The notes below the pieces were generated by a model. That model was not told the origin of the DNA and ran no database searches. It saw only the letters and a list, made by a program, of their open reading frames with translations. Shown one piece after another: positions 18,444 through 28,254 of a DNA stretch of 59,182 nucleotides. Position 1 is the stretch's first letter, and each line of letters begins with the position of its first letter. The position numbers were made by a program, and so were the translations under genes. Source of the DNA: Deinococcus arboris (GTDB taxonomy: Bacteria > Deinococcota > Deinococci > Deinococcales > Deinococcaceae); assembly GCF_009755355.1 (NCBI RefSeq), contig NZ_WQLB01000029.1, positions 1 through 59,182 of the forward strand, read 5' to 3'.

Positions 18444-18619
18444 CAGGTTCTTCCTATCACAGCCGTGCATTCGGCCAGGTCGCACATGCAGCCCGCTGTG
18501 ATTGGCCAGACCCGGCCTGACCGGACGAGGTGCCGCATGAGGCCCTCACGGCCCCACATGTCCCATCACAGGAGCCAGCCTTGACCGCCATCACCCACGC
18601 CACCCGCCCCGAGGTTCCG

Positions 18620-19417
18620 ATGTCCAACCGCCCGGCCACTGCCCGCCCCCTCCTGCCCAGCCTGGACGCTGCCGAGAAGCGCGTGCGCGCCCAGTGGCTT
18701 GACCCGACCGAAGCGGGGCTTCAGGACGCTCGCCGCAGTCAGGTGCGGGCGATGTGGCGGGCTCGCCGAGCGGGCGCTCCAACCTTACGACGCCAGCTGC
18801 GGGCCCTGTACCGCCAGATCCTCACAGCCCAGCAGGCCCAGGACTGGACCATCAGTCCCCAGGAGCGCGCCGCCCGGGCCCGCAACGTGCAGGACCCGAC
18901 CCAGTACGAGCGCGAACAGGTGCAGGCCCTGCCGGGGCAGAGCGCCCTGCTGACCATCAGTCGCCCCGGCCGGCGCTACCAGAAGCCTGGTCCACCCCCG
19001 CCGCCTGCGCCCCCGCTCGGCCAGACGCACACGCGGATCGTGCACGATGAGTTCAGTGGCAAGAACCGCCGGGAACGCGAGCGCGCGGCGCGAGAAGCCG
19101 CAGAAGGCTACTACCAGGCTTTGCGGACCTGGCGGGTCTGGCAGGGAAGGCTAGAGGAATTGCCAAGGGAGCGCCGCGAGGGTGGGGGCGGGCGGATGCG
19201 CCCCGTGGTGGGGAACTGGGCGAGTGCGCCGTATGACCTGCGGACCAGGGAGGTTGAACTACCAGGCCGCCGCACGGTACCTGAGAGCACCTTGGCCGCT
19301 CTCGTGAACGCGGACGAGATGCTGAGTGCGATTCGGGAGGGCCGGACACTGGCGACGCTCCTAGAGCCGCGCGGGGGCTGGAGCCGCGAAAAGGCTCAGG
19401 CCGTGAAGTACGCGTAG
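18620..19417 (+). CDS. Hypothetical basic, coiled-coil-rich protein
   Basis: From ATG 18620 about 265 residues; the frame is open from 18530. It is rich in Arg, Ala and Gln with long helical stretches (RQLRALYRQILTAQQAQDW, RRERERAAREAAEGYYQALR) and a proline run. The C-terminus (TLAALVNADEMLSAIREGRT) looks globular. It could be a plasmid or phage structural or DNA-associated protein; no family recognised. Stop TAG. Confidence 0.55.
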   Translation: MSNRPATARPLLPSLDAAEKRVRAQWLDPTEAGLQDARRSQVRAMWRARRAGAPTLRRQLRALYRQILTAQQAQDWTISPQERAARARNVQDPTQYEREQVQALPGQSALLTISRPGRRYQKPGPPPPPAPPLGQTHTRIVHDEFSGKNRRERERAAREAAEGYYQALRTWRVWQGRLEELPRERREGGGGRMRPVVGNWASAPYDLRTREVELPGRRTVPESTLAALVNADEMLSAIREGRTLATLLEPRGGWSREKAQAVKYA

Positions 19418-19596
19418 GCGGTGCTCAGCCTTGCCCTCACTGTGGGCGACCTAGCGGCGCAGGAGCATTTGCGTAACTTGCCTCTTGACACATTAGACCT
19501 CCGGCGAAAGTGAGCCTTTCAGCCGATCTCCCGCAGCCTTCGTTTCCTGCGAGGAGGAATCCGAGGCTGCGTGATCCGCCCCTGTTCCGCACCCGC

Positions 19597-20088
19597 TCAG
19601 CGCAGGGTGATAGTGCAGGTCCCGGCTCCATCCCGACGCATCGAAGCCATCAGGGACGGAAAGCTGTAGTCCGATCCTCGCTGCGCCTGGGCGAGCTGGG
19701 CATTCGTCCGCTCCGCCGACCCGCTCAGCAGCACGCCGCTGACCTGCCGCGCGCCCACCGGCCACAGACCGAAGCACCGGTAGACGCGATCTTTGCCATA
19801 CAGCAGGCTCAGCGCAAGGCCCCGATCGGACGGGCTGAAATAGAGGTCGCCGCCCGCGTCAGGCGAGGTCAATGCGAAGGTGCGCGAGGTTGACCCACCT
19901 GGCAGGAACTCACGCTCGACTTGGAGATCGGCCGTCACCGGCTGGCCCGCTGCGGGGCGAGTGGTCAGCTGCCAGACTTGCCCCACCTGGATCGGCATCA
20001 GCGGGGGCGCACCGGCACTGCCCGCCTGGGCCCCTCCAGTGATCACAGCGGCGCACAGGGAGATCAAAAGGTGGAAGCGAACAGTCAC
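19597..20088 (-). CDS. Exported small hypothetical protein
   Basis: A 163-residue protein with a signal peptide (VTVRFHLLISLCAAVITGG, start GTG) and a mature beta-rich domain (IQVGQVWQLTTRPA, DLQVEREFLPGG, GDLYFSPSDRGLALSL). The two cysteines near residues 105 and 157 may pair. No family recognised. Located back to back with the esterase gene. Confidence 0.65.
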   Translation of the reverse strand: MTVRFHLLISLCAAVITGGAQAGSAGAPPLMPIQVGQVWQLTTRPAAGQPVTADLQVEREFLPGGSTSRTFALTSPDAGGDLYFSPSDRGLALSLLYGKDRVYRCFGLWPVGARQVSGVLLSGSAERTNAQLAQAQRGSDYSFPSLMASMRRDGAGTCTITLR

Positions 20089-20300
20089 CCGTATACCCTA
20101 CCCGGGAGCGGCGCCGGGCGCGCACGCATTTGCAGCCAGGATGCGCCAAAGCGTCGCGCTGTCCGGGCCGTTCCGGATGGACGGAGAGGCGAATGCGCTA
20201 GGGAGTCACGCGGCGGGCGGCCGGTTCATCCCAAGAGGCCTTAATGGGCTGTCAACTTTGGTCTGTCGATGTGCGGCAATGCGCTCGAGAGAAGCACCCT

Positions 20301-21500
20301 ATGCTCGTCACTATGCGTGTGTCCCCCATTCGCCTCAGTGCCGCTCTGTTGAGTCTGACCCTTCTGACCCCGGCGTTCGCTGGCGGCGCCGGTGGGCCGC
20401 GCGCCCTGATGCCAGACTTCTCGGCGGTCACGCCGTGGCCCATTGACTGTCATGCTGCCCCCACCTTGACCGATGGATGCCGGCTCCGTGTCCCCATCCC
20501 TGCGGGCACCATGCTGCCCACCACTGGACAATTCAAAATCGTGCCTGGCACCAATCAACTCACCGTGCTGTACCGGGCGGCTGCGGGTACGGGCCGTCCC
20601 ATTCTGTGTTGCGGCCTACAAATTCCTTTGGCGCCTCTTCCAAGCACAGACGTCTGGGCCGCCACAGTGAAAGTCAACAACCTCAACCGAGCGGTCATCT
20701 CGTTGCAAGTGCTCACAGAGGCGTACAGCCCGCTGACACCAACAACCGTCTGGCGCGGCCCACAGGCCCCAGCGCCAGTGCCCCGCCCAGGCGTCCTTGC
20801 TGGGCAGATTGACCGGTTCAGCCTGACATCGGACAGTGTGATCGGCCCACGAGATATCCGTGTCTACACGCCACCCCGCTGGACGAACGCAGAGCGTCTC
20901 CCCGCCGTCTACATGGCGGACGGTCAGGCGGTAGAGGAGTTCGCGCGGACCTTGGAAGCGGCCATGGCGCGCGGGACCGCGCCTCGGGTCATCCTGGTCG
21001 GCATTTCCAGTGCACAGTCCACGGGGGTGACCGGTAGCGACCCATTGAAGGACCACCGCGCTCTGGAGTACCTCGAAGGACTCCCTGGGGGCGCGGCCAG
21101 CTTTGCCGCCCACGAGCAGTTTGTCCTCAGCATGGTCCTACCTCACGTTGAACAGACGTATCACCTCTCGACCCGTCCGCAGGGCCGGGTGGTGGCTGGC
21201 TTTTCCAATGGGGCTGCCTGGGCCATCAGTATGGCTGCCCGCCATCCACAGGTCTTCCGTGGCGTCGTGGCCATGAGCCCGGGCAGTGGAGGTGCTCAAA
21301 ACGCGCCACATCCGGCAACTCGGGTCTTTGTCGAGGCGGGCACCCTGGAACCCCTGTTCCTGAATTCAGCGCGCACGTACGCAGCGAACACACGGCTTGC
21401 GGGGAATCCCACACACCTGGAGGTGCGGGTAGGGGGGCATGACGAGGCGGTGTGGCGCGACGTGTTTCCGAGCGGCGTGGCCTTTGCCCTGAACCATTAA
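20301..21500 (+). CDS. Exported alpha/beta-hydrolase (putative esterase, esterase-D/enterochelin esterase type)
   Basis: About 399 residues; signal peptide RLSAALLSLTLLTPAFAGG. An N-terminal beta domain of about 170 residues precedes the hydrolase domain. That domain begins near IRVYTPPRWTNAERLPAVYM and carries a nucleophile elbow GFSNGAAW (G-x-S-x-G), an acidic candidate in RVFVEAGTLE and a histidine in VGGHDEAVWRD. These are the triad positions of the esterase-D family. The substrate is unknown. Starts at 20301 or 20316 are both possible. Confidence 0.8.
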   Translation: MLVTMRVSPIRLSAALLSLTLLTPAFAGGAGGPRALMPDFSAVTPWPIDCHAAPTLTDGCRLRVPIPAGTMLPTTGQFKIVPGTNQLTVLYRAAAGTGRPILCCGLQIPLAPLPSTDVWAATVKVNNLNRAVISLQVLTEAYSPLTPTTVWRGPQAPAPVPRPGVLAGQIDRFSLTSDSVIGPRDIRVYTPPRWTNAERLPAVYMADGQAVEEFARTLEAAMARGTAPRVILVGISSAQSTGVTGSDPLKDHRALEYLEGLPGGAASFAAHEQFVLSMVLPHVEQTYHLSTRPQGRVVAGFSNGAAWAISMAARHPQVFRGVVAMSPGSGGAQNAPHPATRVFVEAGTLEPLFLNSARTYAANTRLAGNPTHLEVRVGGHDEAVWRDVFPSGVAFALNH

Positions 21501-21538
21501 CCGGTCCTTATGCGGGCTCGACCAGAGACAAACTTAAC

Positions 21539-21564
21539 TTGACGCCCCATTAATGGGGCGTCAA
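21539..21564 (-). terminator. Hairpin between convergent genes, probable terminator
   Basis: A 26-bp perfect palindrome with stem TTGACGCCCC and an ATTAAT centre. It lies between the end of the esterase gene and the end of the permease-prefix gene. On the minus strand it is followed by GTTAAGTTTG; on the plus strand there is no T-run. Confidence 0.6.
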
Positions 21565-21646
21565 GGCTGCCCCCACAACAGCCGCGCTCAGCATCGGCCC
21601 CAACGAAACCGTATTCGTGAAATGCTCGTTATGAACGACACCACGC

Positions 21647-22744
21647 TTAACGGCGCTGAACGTCTTGTGGAGAGACCACGCTGTAACTCCCCGGACCAAA
21701 GCGACCTTTCAATTCCAAGAGAGTCGCCGGTGCCGGACGCTGGGGGCTCCATGCCACAAGTTTGTCGGGTGCCAGATCGCGATAAGGGTCAAGGGCAAGT
21801 TGCATCTCCCCAACACTTGCCCTGAGCTTGAAGAACCGAACATCTTCTTGGATCCGGAAGGTAACTTCGCCCTTCTGCGCCACATTGATTGCGACATTCA
21901 AGATGACGCTCCCACTCAAGTCCTGAGGACCGTGTTCATAACTCGCATACCACCGGCTCAAACTTGGAAGTGCAAGTGCATAGACCTGTCCTTCCTGAAC
22001 GTTGCCTCTGAATGTCACAGTCTGATTCGCGAACGTGGACGGGCGTACGTTTAGCAGCGCACCGTTCTGCAACTCCCAGTCCCCGGAAAGGGTCGAACCG
22101 TACAAACTGGTGGAGACCTGGGGGTCCGCAGTCTGAAGCCGGATGACCGTCTGGCCCGCTTGAATGGTAGGGTTGAGCCAACCACGCAATTGGACGTCGG
22201 CGCCCGTGTTCGCCAGTGCAGCCATAATGGCCGATGCAGGAATGTAGGTCCTTCCCTCCTGTCTGAGGAGCCCAGGGCCAGTGTGCACCGGAGAGGGCGA
22301 GTGGGGCGTCCCTGGGAGGGTGACCATGGGCTGTGCGGCTGTTCCCGTCAGTTTTCCTCCAGCCTTCTGGAGTTCGAGCTGAAGCTGAGCGAAGTCCACG
22401 TATGCTGCTGGGGCATATCGCCCGGGGGTGCTGAAAATACTGCTGACTTGAGCCTGGCTGTGGGGGAGGGTACTGACTAGGAGGGTGACGGCCATCAGGC
22501 CGAGCAGCCCGCCTTTCCCGAGCCTGGGCAAGGTATGGACCCCGAACATGCCAGTGCGCACTTCAGCAGCCCCACCCAGTTCCCGTAGGGCCTGACCCTC
22601 TGCGTCTTCTTCACTCAGCCCAGCAAGGCGTAACTCCTGGATGCGCACCTCAATATGACCCTTGAGTTCGGTGTGTAGGGTGCGGCGTTCCTTGCCCCAC
22701 AGGCCCCGGGTCGCCGCTCTCAAGTACCGTTCAGTGTGCGTCAT
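21647..22744 (-). CDS. Membrane protein with an N-terminal permease-prefix-like domain
   Basis: From ATG 22744, about 365 residues. Residues 1-70 (MTHTERYLRAATRGLWG, HIEVRIQELRLAGLSEEDAE, ALRELGGAAEV) resemble the short helical domain found in front of permeases and DUF1700-like proteins. One transmembrane helix follows (GLLGLMAVTLLVSTLP), then a large exported beta-rich part. Its start shares one base with the PadR stop (TGATG), so it is translationally coupled to the regulator, a common arrangement for PadR targets. Confidence 0.75.
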   Translation of the reverse strand: MTHTERYLRAATRGLWGKERRTLHTELKGHIEVRIQELRLAGLSEEDAEGQALRELGGAAEVRTGMFGVHTLPRLGKGGLLGLMAVTLLVSTLPHSQAQVSSIFSTPGRYAPAAYVDFAQLQLELQKAGGKLTGTAAQPMVTLPGTPHSPSPVHTGPGLLRQEGRTYIPASAIMAALANTGADVQLRGWLNPTIQAGQTVIRLQTADPQVSTSLYGSTLSGDWELQNGALLNVRPSTFANQTVTFRGNVQEGQVYALALPSLSRWYASYEHGPQDLSGSVILNVAINVAQKGEVTFRIQEDVRFFKLRASVGEMQLALDPYRDLAPDKLVAWSPQRPAPATLLELKGRFGPGSYSVVSPQDVQRR

Positions 22745-23097
22745 CAGCCTTCTCCTCCGCAGTGCCATAACCGGCCAAGTTGGCGGCTAAAGGTTTCAAA
22801 TTCACGTTTGCGGGTCTCTAGTTCGTGGCCCCCACGATCGGTCAGGGCGTACACCTTGACCTGGGTGCCACCCCGGGGCGCCTGCTGCAGTTCGCCCCGG
22901 ATGAAGCCAGCTTTTTCTAGGCGGTGGAGGGCGGGATACAGGCTGCCGACGCGGAGGTCGAAGTAGCCGCCGGTGAGGTCTTGGGCTTCTTTGCTGATTT
23001 CAAGCCCGTATTTAGGGCGGCCCTGGATGATGCTCAGGAGGATTAGGTCAAGGTGGCCACGCAGCAGATTGGGATGGGGATGGTCAGGATGTGTCAT
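22744..23097 (-). CDS. PadR-family transcriptional regulator
   Basis: From ATG 23097 (GGAGGCCT upstream), 117 residues. The sequence LRGHLDLILLSIIQGRPKYG, then YFDLRVGSLYPALHRLEKAG and TDRGGHELETRK is the PadR winged helix. The longer frame upstream to 23181 is not needed. It probably represses its own operon with the downstream membrane protein; the AT-rich stretch 23110-23150 (TTTATATAGGAATCC, ATATC) holds the likely promoter. Confidence 0.88.
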   Translation of the reverse strand: MTHPDHPHPNLLRGHLDLILLSIIQGRPKYGLEISKEAQDLTGGYFDLRVGSLYPALHRLEKAGFIRGELQQAPRGGTQVKVYALTDRGGHELETRKREFETFSRQLGRLWHCGGEG

Positions 23098-23181
23098 AGG
23101 CCTCCAGATATCGCGTTTCTCTATCGGATTCCTATATAAACCCTGATACAACCCGGAAGTCAAGCAGGTGTCGTGCGACAA

Positions 23182-23580
23182 GAGGACGCGACCTGCTGTG
23201 TGCTCTGGAGGAGCAGCGGTACTCCTGCGTCAATCTGACGTGTTGTTGTGGGCTTGCGAGCGACAGGAAGCAGTGTCACAAACCGTTCTTGACTGCCCAC
23301 TAAGGACGACATTTTTGATGTCCGGGTGCCCTGAGCTTAACGCACGCGCGTCACGAACAGCAGGGCCCGCCAGACAAACGCCACACGCATTTGTCTTTCC
23401 CGGTAGAGTTGAAATGTGCAGACTATTCAGCGCAGGGTTGGATGTCGCGCTAGTAGTTACCCTCTACGCTTCACAAACAGGATGCGAATATCTGGTACGG
23501 TCTCGTTAGCGTCTTTCTTGGCAATATCATCATGCCTAATTTATAGTGTTGAGTATTTGCGGCTATTGTTGAGGTAAATC
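23182..23580. other. Intergenic region, no gene recognised
   Basis: The open frame 23168-23509 has no protein-like composition. Base composition falls from GC-rich to AT-rich near 23500, marking the left edge of an island. Confidence 0.5.
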
Positions 23581-24024
23581 ATGCGTCAGATGGTTTTCAA
23601 TAAAGAGAGCTTACTTCAGTCCGTTACGATAGCTCTTGTCATCTCCATGATCTTATGGGTAATGTATTATATTATTGTGTCTCCTAATCAAGTCTACATT
23701 CGGATTCGACTTGATGACAAGGCGAGCTTGGGTAGCGAGTGGCGAATCGTGTTCATGCCGATTATTATGTCTTTTGCCTATCTTGTTCTATCTCAAGCCG
23801 GGAAGGCGGGTGTAATGAATATGCCATATGATGAGCCGCTTTCTCCAAGGGAGGTCGGTCATATTGCAGCGAAATTGAATATTTTAATCATGATAATATT
23901 TGTTGTCGTGATCATAAGCATGGTCAGCGGTCAATCATGGCCCGTGGAAGCAGTCGCTATAAGCATGTTTCTCATGATATTTTTTGTGACGAGTTGTTTG
24001 ATGGCAATCAAGATGTTTAGGTGA
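23581..24024 (+). CDS. AT-rich gene for a small four-helix membrane protein
   Basis: A 147-residue protein with GAGG upstream. Hydrophobic segments are TIALVISMILWVMYYIIV, IVFMPIIMSFAYLVLS, ILIMIIFVVVIISMV and AISMFLMIFFVTSCLM. Codon use is far more AT-rich than that of the neighbours, which points to recent transfer. No family recognised. It sits just before the IS701 that truncates a toxin gene, so it might be an immunity protein left from an earlier toxin locus; that is inference. Between 24025 and 24254 the DNA is AT-rich with no gene. Confidence 0.65.
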   Translation: MRQMVFNKESLLQSVTIALVISMILWVMYYIIVSPNQVYIRIRLDDKASLGSEWRIVFMPIIMSFAYLVLSQAGKAGVMNMPYDEPLSPREVGHIAAKLNILIMIIFVVVIISMVSGQSWPVEAVAISMFLMIFFVTSCLMAIKMFR

Positions 24025-24258
24025 GAAGTTTAGTATCTGCCCGTCATAACAACCCGATTCGCGGTGAGTAAATATAGAAAATGATTCTTGGGCAATTTAA
24101 TCTTACTATCTTTGGTGCAGATAACCTAAGATTAGGAAAATTGATGTAAGCAGTGTAGTCGCGCATGCTCTTGCGTGTTATGGTGCACCGGATTCAAAAG
24201 ATTCGGTAAGGGTAATAACGTTCCCAAGTCGCCTCCTCTATTCACTGAATATTCCTAG

Positions 24259-25646
24259 CTGTACTTCGGGGAAATTCACGGTCCGCTGAATAGTGCTGTG
24301 CAGGACGAACAATATCTAACATGGGGGCAGGATCGCCGGGGAGTATCCCCGGCGATCTCCCGTCGAATCGCTGGTACCGTCTCTCCGAACAGATCATCCG
24401 GTTGTGAGAGACGCAACCACTGCAGAAAGAGCAAGGCCACCAAGCAGAGCACCGCGTGATGATGGAGGCCCTGCCAGCTCCGGCCTTCAAAGTGGTTCAG
24501 CCCCACGTCCTGCTTGAGTTCCCGATGTCCCAACTCACAGGCCCAGCGTTGCTTCGTGATTTGGATCAAGTGTTCGAATGCCGTCTCAGGCGGCAAATTG
24601 CAGAGGTAATATTTCTTTTCCCCTCGAGCACGTTGTTCACCGATGATCCACGCACTTTCCCCTGGAAGGTGCTGTCCCCTGGCGTTTTCGTTTCCGTCCG
24701 CCAGTCGAACGTACTTTGCGGCGAACGTGCCGATCAGAGGTCCTTTCGTACCGTGGCGCCACATGACCCGTGTCCAGGCTTCCTGGCTGAGCACTGACTC
24801 GATGGATTCGGTCTCTTCTGAAGGCGTTGGATGCCGTGGAGGACGACCCCGGAAATGTTGTGGAATCGGAATCAGGCGAACGTGCGCGGGATACACCCGC
24901 TGCGTCTTGACCGTACCAACCGACCAACGGAGGCCACGCGCCGTGAGGGCTCGCCGGAAGGCCGCATTGACGCCATATCCGGCGTCTGCAAGCACCATCC
25001 CGTACTGAATCGTGCCCGAGAGGTCATCGATTTCTCGCAGGGCGATCTCCCACTTGGTGGACCTGAGCGGGTGTTCCACAGGAACACCCGCTCTCACACA
25101 GCGCGCAGGATTGGAGGACCATTCCGTCGGCAGAAACAGCCTCAGGCGGAGGGGAATCGGGATCTCATCACGAGCCAGGGTCACGGACACCAGACACTGA
25201 CAGTTGGTGATCTTGCCTGCCTGCCCGGAATACTGCCGTCCCACACCGACGGACTTCGATCCGAACTTGGTCAGGCACGTGTCGTCGATGATCAACACAG
25301 CGTTCTGTCCACCGAGCAGGTGCTGGGCACGCTCTGCCACGAGCTGCTCCAGCCCCTGGGTGCCCCAGGGGCTGTCGGTGATGAAGTGCTGCAGGTGGTC
25401 GTGTCGGCCAGGCGCCACCTGATCGGCCAGAGGCTGCATGCTTTTTCGAGGCGCAGCGCTGCACAACCCCTGAATGTACAAAGGCGCCCAGAACCGCTGC
25501 GCCTGATGACGAAAAAACGTGAGGAACGGCGAAAACCACGTCGGAAAGTGCCGAGTCCATCGGGGGAGCAAAGAACGCTTCAACAAGAGGGCCAGCATCG
25601 CAGATGCTGGCCAGGACGGTGCCGATGAATATTCCCCGAAGTACAG
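24259..25646 (-). mobile_element. Complete IS701-family insertion sequence with CTAG flanks
   Basis: Terminal inverted repeats CTGTACTTCGGGGAA at 24259 and its complement ending at 25646. The element is flanked by CTAG on both sides (24255-24258 and 25647-25650), matching the 4-bp YTAR duplications known for IS701. The element is 1388 bp with one full-length transposase gene, so it looks recent and possibly active. Confidence 0.9.
24276..25598 (-). CDS. IS701-family transposase
   Basis: A 440-residue DDE transposase. First Asp in LIIDDTCLTKFGSKSVGVGR, with the family's RQYSGQAGKITNCQ next; second Asp in MVLADAGYGVNAAFR; the glutamate lies in the C-terminal block KQRWACELGHRELKQDVGL. Length and order are normal for the family. 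Three perfect hairpins with 3-base loops lie inside the gene (24331-24357, 25065-25093, 25350-25374). Confidence 0.92.
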   Translation of the reverse strand: MLALLLKRSLLPRWTRHFPTWFSPFLTFFRHQAQRFWAPLYIQGLCSAAPRKSMQPLADQVAPGRHDHLQHFITDSPWGTQGLEQLVAERAQHLLGGQNAVLIIDDTCLTKFGSKSVGVGRQYSGQAGKITNCQCLVSVTLARDEIPIPLRLRLFLPTEWSSNPARCVRAGVPVEHPLRSTKWEIALREIDDLSGTIQYGMVLADAGYGVNAAFRRALTARGLRWSVGTVKTQRVYPAHVRLIPIPQHFRGRPPRHPTPSEETESIESVLSQEAWTRVMWRHGTKGPLIGTFAAKYVRLADGNENARGQHLPGESAWIIGEQRARGEKKYYLCNLPPETAFEHLIQITKQRWACELGHRELKQDVGLNHFEGRSWQGLHHHAVLCLVALLFLQWLRLSQPDDLFGETVPAIRREIAGDTPRRSCPHVRYCSSCTALFSGP

Positions 25647-25667
25647 CTAGAAAGCGAAGCTCGCTCT

Positions 25668-28235
25668 ATGGGCACCAAACTGGCCCAGGTCATGCCCAGC
25701 CCGAAAACTCTGATGCCGCCCAGCCCCCATGCGCCAGGCGTCTACAGTAAGCCGGCGGCCCTGCAGCGTGTCCAGGACGGCACGGTTCAGCGGTTCGCCC
25801 TCAAGCCCCTGTACGACCTGCAACTGCAGACGGTGCAGCGCTGGGGCAATCCCTTCAGCTGGGCGGCCGACAAGGTCAAAGACGGCGCGCAGGCGATCGC
25901 GGACAAAGGCAAAGCGGTGATTGCTGGTGCTCTGACGGCCTTGCCGGGCTACCGGGAACTGTGCCTGGCGTTCGGGAAGGACCTGGTCACGGGCAAGACG
26001 ATGGCGGGGGATCCCAACTCCATCCTGGAGACGCTGGCCGGCTGGGTTCCAGGGCCGTTAAAAGACGTCCTCAAAGCCCTGAATGAGACGAACGCGATTC
26101 CGAAGGCCTGGACGTGGTTTAAGGCAGAACTGGGCAAGCTGGACCTGGGCGGCGCCCTGAGCGAGATTGCGAGTGCGATTGGCAAGGCGGATCTGGGCGC
26201 GGCCAAGAGTGCCGTGACGCGCCGCATCAGTGGAGTCAAGAGCCTGATCGTCGGGAGTGCCCGCAAGATTGCTGAGATCGGTTTAACCGCCCTGACCGCT
26301 GGCCTTGGCCCCCTGGGCCAGCAGATTATGGCCAAGCTGCGTGGCGCGGGCGACGTGATTATTCAAGTGCTGAAGAACCCAGTCAAATTTGCCCAGAACC
26401 TGGTGCAGGCGGTCAAAGGCGGCTTCAAGACCTTCAGTGCCAACGCCCCCAAGCACCTACAAAACGGGATTGGTCAGTGGCTGACCGGCAGCACGGGCAT
26501 CGCGTTTCCGGTGAAGTTTGACCTTCAAGGAGTGTTCCTCACGGCCCTTAGTGTCATGGGCTTGACCTATCAGGCCATGCGGGGCCGACTCGTGAAAGCC
26601 ATGGGGCCGGGCGGGCAGGAGAAGGTCTCCAAAGCAGAAGCCACCGTTCAGGTCCTGCAGACCATGAAAGGGGGCCTGCACAAGGCCGATGAGATGAATG
26701 CCCAGCAGGGGGGTGTCGGTCAGGAAATCAGCAGTGGGATCAAAAGCGAGGTCACCAAAAGCCTGGTGGTGGCTGGGGTCCAGAAACTGGTGACCATGCT
26801 GATTCCAGGTGGCGGCTTCATCAACGCGATCATTGGGGCCTTTCAGACGGTCCAGACAGTGGTGCAGCAGGCGGCGCAGATCGGCGCAGTGATCACGAAC
26901 GCCCTGGGAAGTATCAGTGCCATTGCAGCGGGCAACATCAGTGGCGCGGTGGGCTTCATTGATCGCGCCCTGGGCGGTGCGATTCCAGTCGCCCTGGCCT
27001 GGCTGGGTAAGGTCGTGGGCTTGGGGAACTTTGGCGGCAAGGTCAGGACCATCATCAACAAGGTCAAGGGAAAACTCGATCAGGTCCTTGACAAGATCGT
27101 GGTCAAAGTCAAGGGGTTGATCGAGAAGCTGACTGGCAAGGGCCCCGGCAAGAAGGCAGGCTCGAAGACGCCGGCTGGCAGCCAGAAGCAGAAACCCGTC
27201 GAGTTGACGCTTGCCTTCGCAGGACACACCCTGTTCGTGAAACAGGCCGCCGTCCCGGTGCTTGACATGGCGTCGAAAAGGGACACCCTTTCTCACAAGG
27301 TGGGCCGTCACAACAGCGTGATCAGAGCCACCCAGAAAACGCTCCCGGCTGATTCGGACGCCTACCGGCTGCTCGAAACGCAGTTCGGAGAACTGAGGGC
27401 CATCGGCGCCGCCGACAAGGAACTTCGGAACCTGCTGAAAAAGCCGGTGGACGCCGACTCGCAGGTCAGCTTGCAGATCCCCCAGTCGTCCAGAAATCTG
27501 GTCTCGCAGATTCAGGGGTTTCTGAAGCGGCACCAGCTGCCCGATATCGGCGACGGCCTCGAGGCATGGGTCAAGAACTTCAAGGAAAGCAAGGCGAAAG
27601 AACACAGCGAATTCGAGCCGCAGAACCTCAAGCTGTCCACCGACGGTCAGCAGATCATCATTTCCTACACCACCAAGACTGGCAAGGGATTCCAGACGAC
27701 GATTGCCAGAAGTGGTCACACCACCAGAACCGAAGGGTTCAACCTCGCCCTCACCTCGCTGGGCCGAGGGAAAACGGGGGATCCGAGCAACAAGCTGAAA
27801 AACTACGATCACAACAGCGCGCACGTGCTCGCCAACTGGTTCGGCGGCAGCGGGTACAAAAAGAGCCTGAATCTGGTCACCACCAGCGACCACTTCAACA
27901 AAATGGTCATGGGGGAGCGGGAGAAGCAGATCGTTGAGTGGGTCAAGGCCAGCAAGATCGTACAGTTCAATCTGCGGGTTGACGTGGACTGGGGTCAGGT
28001 GTCTGAGGAAGCCGTGATCATCACGATTATGAATCAGATCAAGGGGCTCTACGGGCTCACGGGAACGGCCCTTAACAAGACCGAACGGAGACTCGCCAAC
28101 GCAGTTGCGCGCTTTAAGCCGGTGCTCAAAGCCGTCGAAGACGTGGTTTACCGGGCCAGCGGCCAGGATACTGGCGGTACGAAGAAGACCATGCCCCCTC
28201 TGAGTACTGGAGCGGATCAATGGCTCAGAACCTGA
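25668..28235 (+). pseudogene. eCIS-core-type polymorphic toxin, 5' part removed by IS701
   Basis: The 855 residues from ATG 25668 align from their first residues with residue 350 onward of the full-length toxin at 44656: GTKLAQVMPSPKTLMPP against GAKLAQAMPSPKSLMLP. The same frame reaches back to the IS end (LESEAR). The missing part includes the HExxH eCIS-core domain. The shared middle is long and helical; the proteins diverge after about residue 490. Near residues 712-745, NYDHNSAHVLANWFGGSGYK and SLNLVTTSDHFNKMVMGERE resemble His-Asn nuclease toxin domains, which is a family-level guess. No proper start signal remains, so expression is doubtful. Confidence 0.8.
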
Positions 28236-28254
28236 GTAACTGGGAGAATGAGAG

